Assembly (NCBI GenBank): GCA_964523295.1
Contig: CAZGAH010000128.1
Span: 1 to 7,015, forward strand
Origin: CAZGAH01 sp964523295
Lineage (GTDB): Bacteria > Desulfobacterota > Desulfovibrionia > Desulfovibrionales > Desulfovibrionaceae
Reading direction: 5' to 3'
DNA length: 7,015 bases
In this document: positions 6,898-7,015 of the stretch, one piece after another
Position numbering within the stretch: the stretch's first letter is position 1
Layout of the letters: each line of letters starts with the position of its first letter
Notes under the pieces: generated by a model
Told to the model about the DNA's origin: nothing
What the model saw: only the letters and a program-made list of their open reading frames with translations
The model's database searches: none
Position numbers and translations under genes: made by a program

Positions 6898-6929
6898 GCG
6901 CGTATTGCGGGCAAGCTCGCGCGTTTTTT
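6898..6929 (+). terminator. Plus-strand terminator-like hairpin followed by six T
   Basis: Two alternative stems are possible just before a TTTTTT run at 6924-6929. One is GCGGG/CTCGC (6907-6911 with 6916-6920, including one G-U pair) around a CAAG loop. The other is GCGCG/CGCGC (6898-6902 with 6918-6922), which ends one base before the T-run. This resembles a rho-independent terminator read on the plus strand. There is no plus-strand gene to its left in the window, so what it would terminate is unclear: an antisense or small transcript, or nothing. Confidence 0.35.
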
Positions 6930-6930
6930 G

Positions 6931-6946
6931 TGTGACGTTTGTCACT
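6931..6946. promoter_or_regulatory. CRP/FNR-family-like binding palindrome
   Basis: TGTGACGTTTGTCACT has the form TGTGA-N6-TCACt, matching nine of ten specified bases of the CRP-type consensus TGTGA-N6-TCACA. Its perfect core is GTGAC-N4-GTCAC. It lies about 170 bp upstream of the predicted start of the serine operon, far for a classical activator. It could instead serve a divergent plus-strand gene beyond the right edge. The call rests on the motif alone. Confidence 0.4.
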
Positions 6947-7015
6947 CCTTTAATAACTCGACTCGACTTTCGGAGACCCTACAACAATCCGGACACCACT
7001 CAACACATTGAAATC

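Larger units (their letters stand above)
6773..7015. other. Intergenic stretch upstream of the serine operon, right window edge
   Basis: No recognisable gene is visible here. Besides the promoter, hairpin and CRP-like site listed separately, the minus strand has a 35-codon GTG frame (6838-6945) and an open frame entering from the right edge that stops at TAA 6950-6952 after 21 codons. Neither resembles a family I know. A second, weaker minus-strand promoter-like pair is TTGACT (6885-6890) and TAACAT (6863-6868) with a 16-bp spacer. On the plus strand TTTAAT (6949-6954) could be a -10 for a gene starting beyond the window. Confidence 0.4.

Noticed and set aside
6838..6945. Serine-responsive attenuation leader peptide
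   Set aside because: The small frame contains no serine codons, and no minus-strand terminator/antiterminator pair with a U-run is visible between it and the dehydratase gene.
6706..6980. A 10-bp inverted repeat, AGGGTCTCCG at 6706-6715 and CGGAGACCCT at 6971-6980
   Set aside because: The arms are 255 bp apart, and one overlaps the serine dehydratase ribosome binding site. A match of this length in the region has a chance probability near one in ten.
6950..7015. A minus-strand frame open from the right edge, 21 codons then TAA, as the end of an upstream gene
   Set aside because: An open run of this length is expected by chance about one time in three, and the residues match no family I recognise.

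Overview
All five recognisable genes in this 7 kb window lie on the minus strand, so they are described here from right to left. The sequence is GC-rich. It encodes a lipoprotein with an N-terminal lipobox and an LpoA-like penicillin-binding-protein activator layout, which points to a Gram-negative (diderm) bacterium. An oxygen-sensitive [4Fe-4S] serine dehydratase and an amidotransferase route to Gln-/Asn-tRNA are also present. The combination reminds me of Desulfovibrio-like Desulfobacterota. That placement is inference from gene content and general sequence feel, not a database match.

Layout. (1) 6704-7015 is a non-coding regulatory stretch. It holds a good sigma70-type promoter (6776-6804), a 27-bp palindrome placed as an operator over the predicted transcription start (6746-6772), a CRP/FNR-like palindrome (6931-6946) and a plus-strand terminator-like hairpin with no obvious plus-strand gene to serve. 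(2) 6703-5339 encodes a single-chain iron-sulfur L-serine dehydratase. After 64 bp, 5274-4057 encodes an HAAAP-family amino-acid permease. Together they look like a serine uptake and deamination operon (serine to pyruvate plus ammonia), closed by a terminator hairpin at about 3974-4031. (3) 3924-1786 encodes a large lipoprotein with a helical TPR-like half, a periplasmic-binding-protein fold half and a Pro/Gly/Ser-rich tail, resembling LpoA/YraM. (4) 1683-1381 is gatC and 1317-1 is gatA (cut by the left edge). These are two subunits of the tRNA-dependent amidotransferase that completes Gln-tRNA(Gln) and/or Asn-tRNA(Asn).

The three left-hand genes have no clear terminator or strong promoter between them, so gatCA may be read through from the lipoprotein gene. 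gatB is not in the window. I found no tRNA, rRNA, CRISPR array, insertion sequence or phage gene. The coding part is ordinary housekeeping and catabolic content. The parts that deserve a second look are the serine-operon control region and the unusual lipoprotein. I do not see convincing evidence of an undescribed multi-gene system here.
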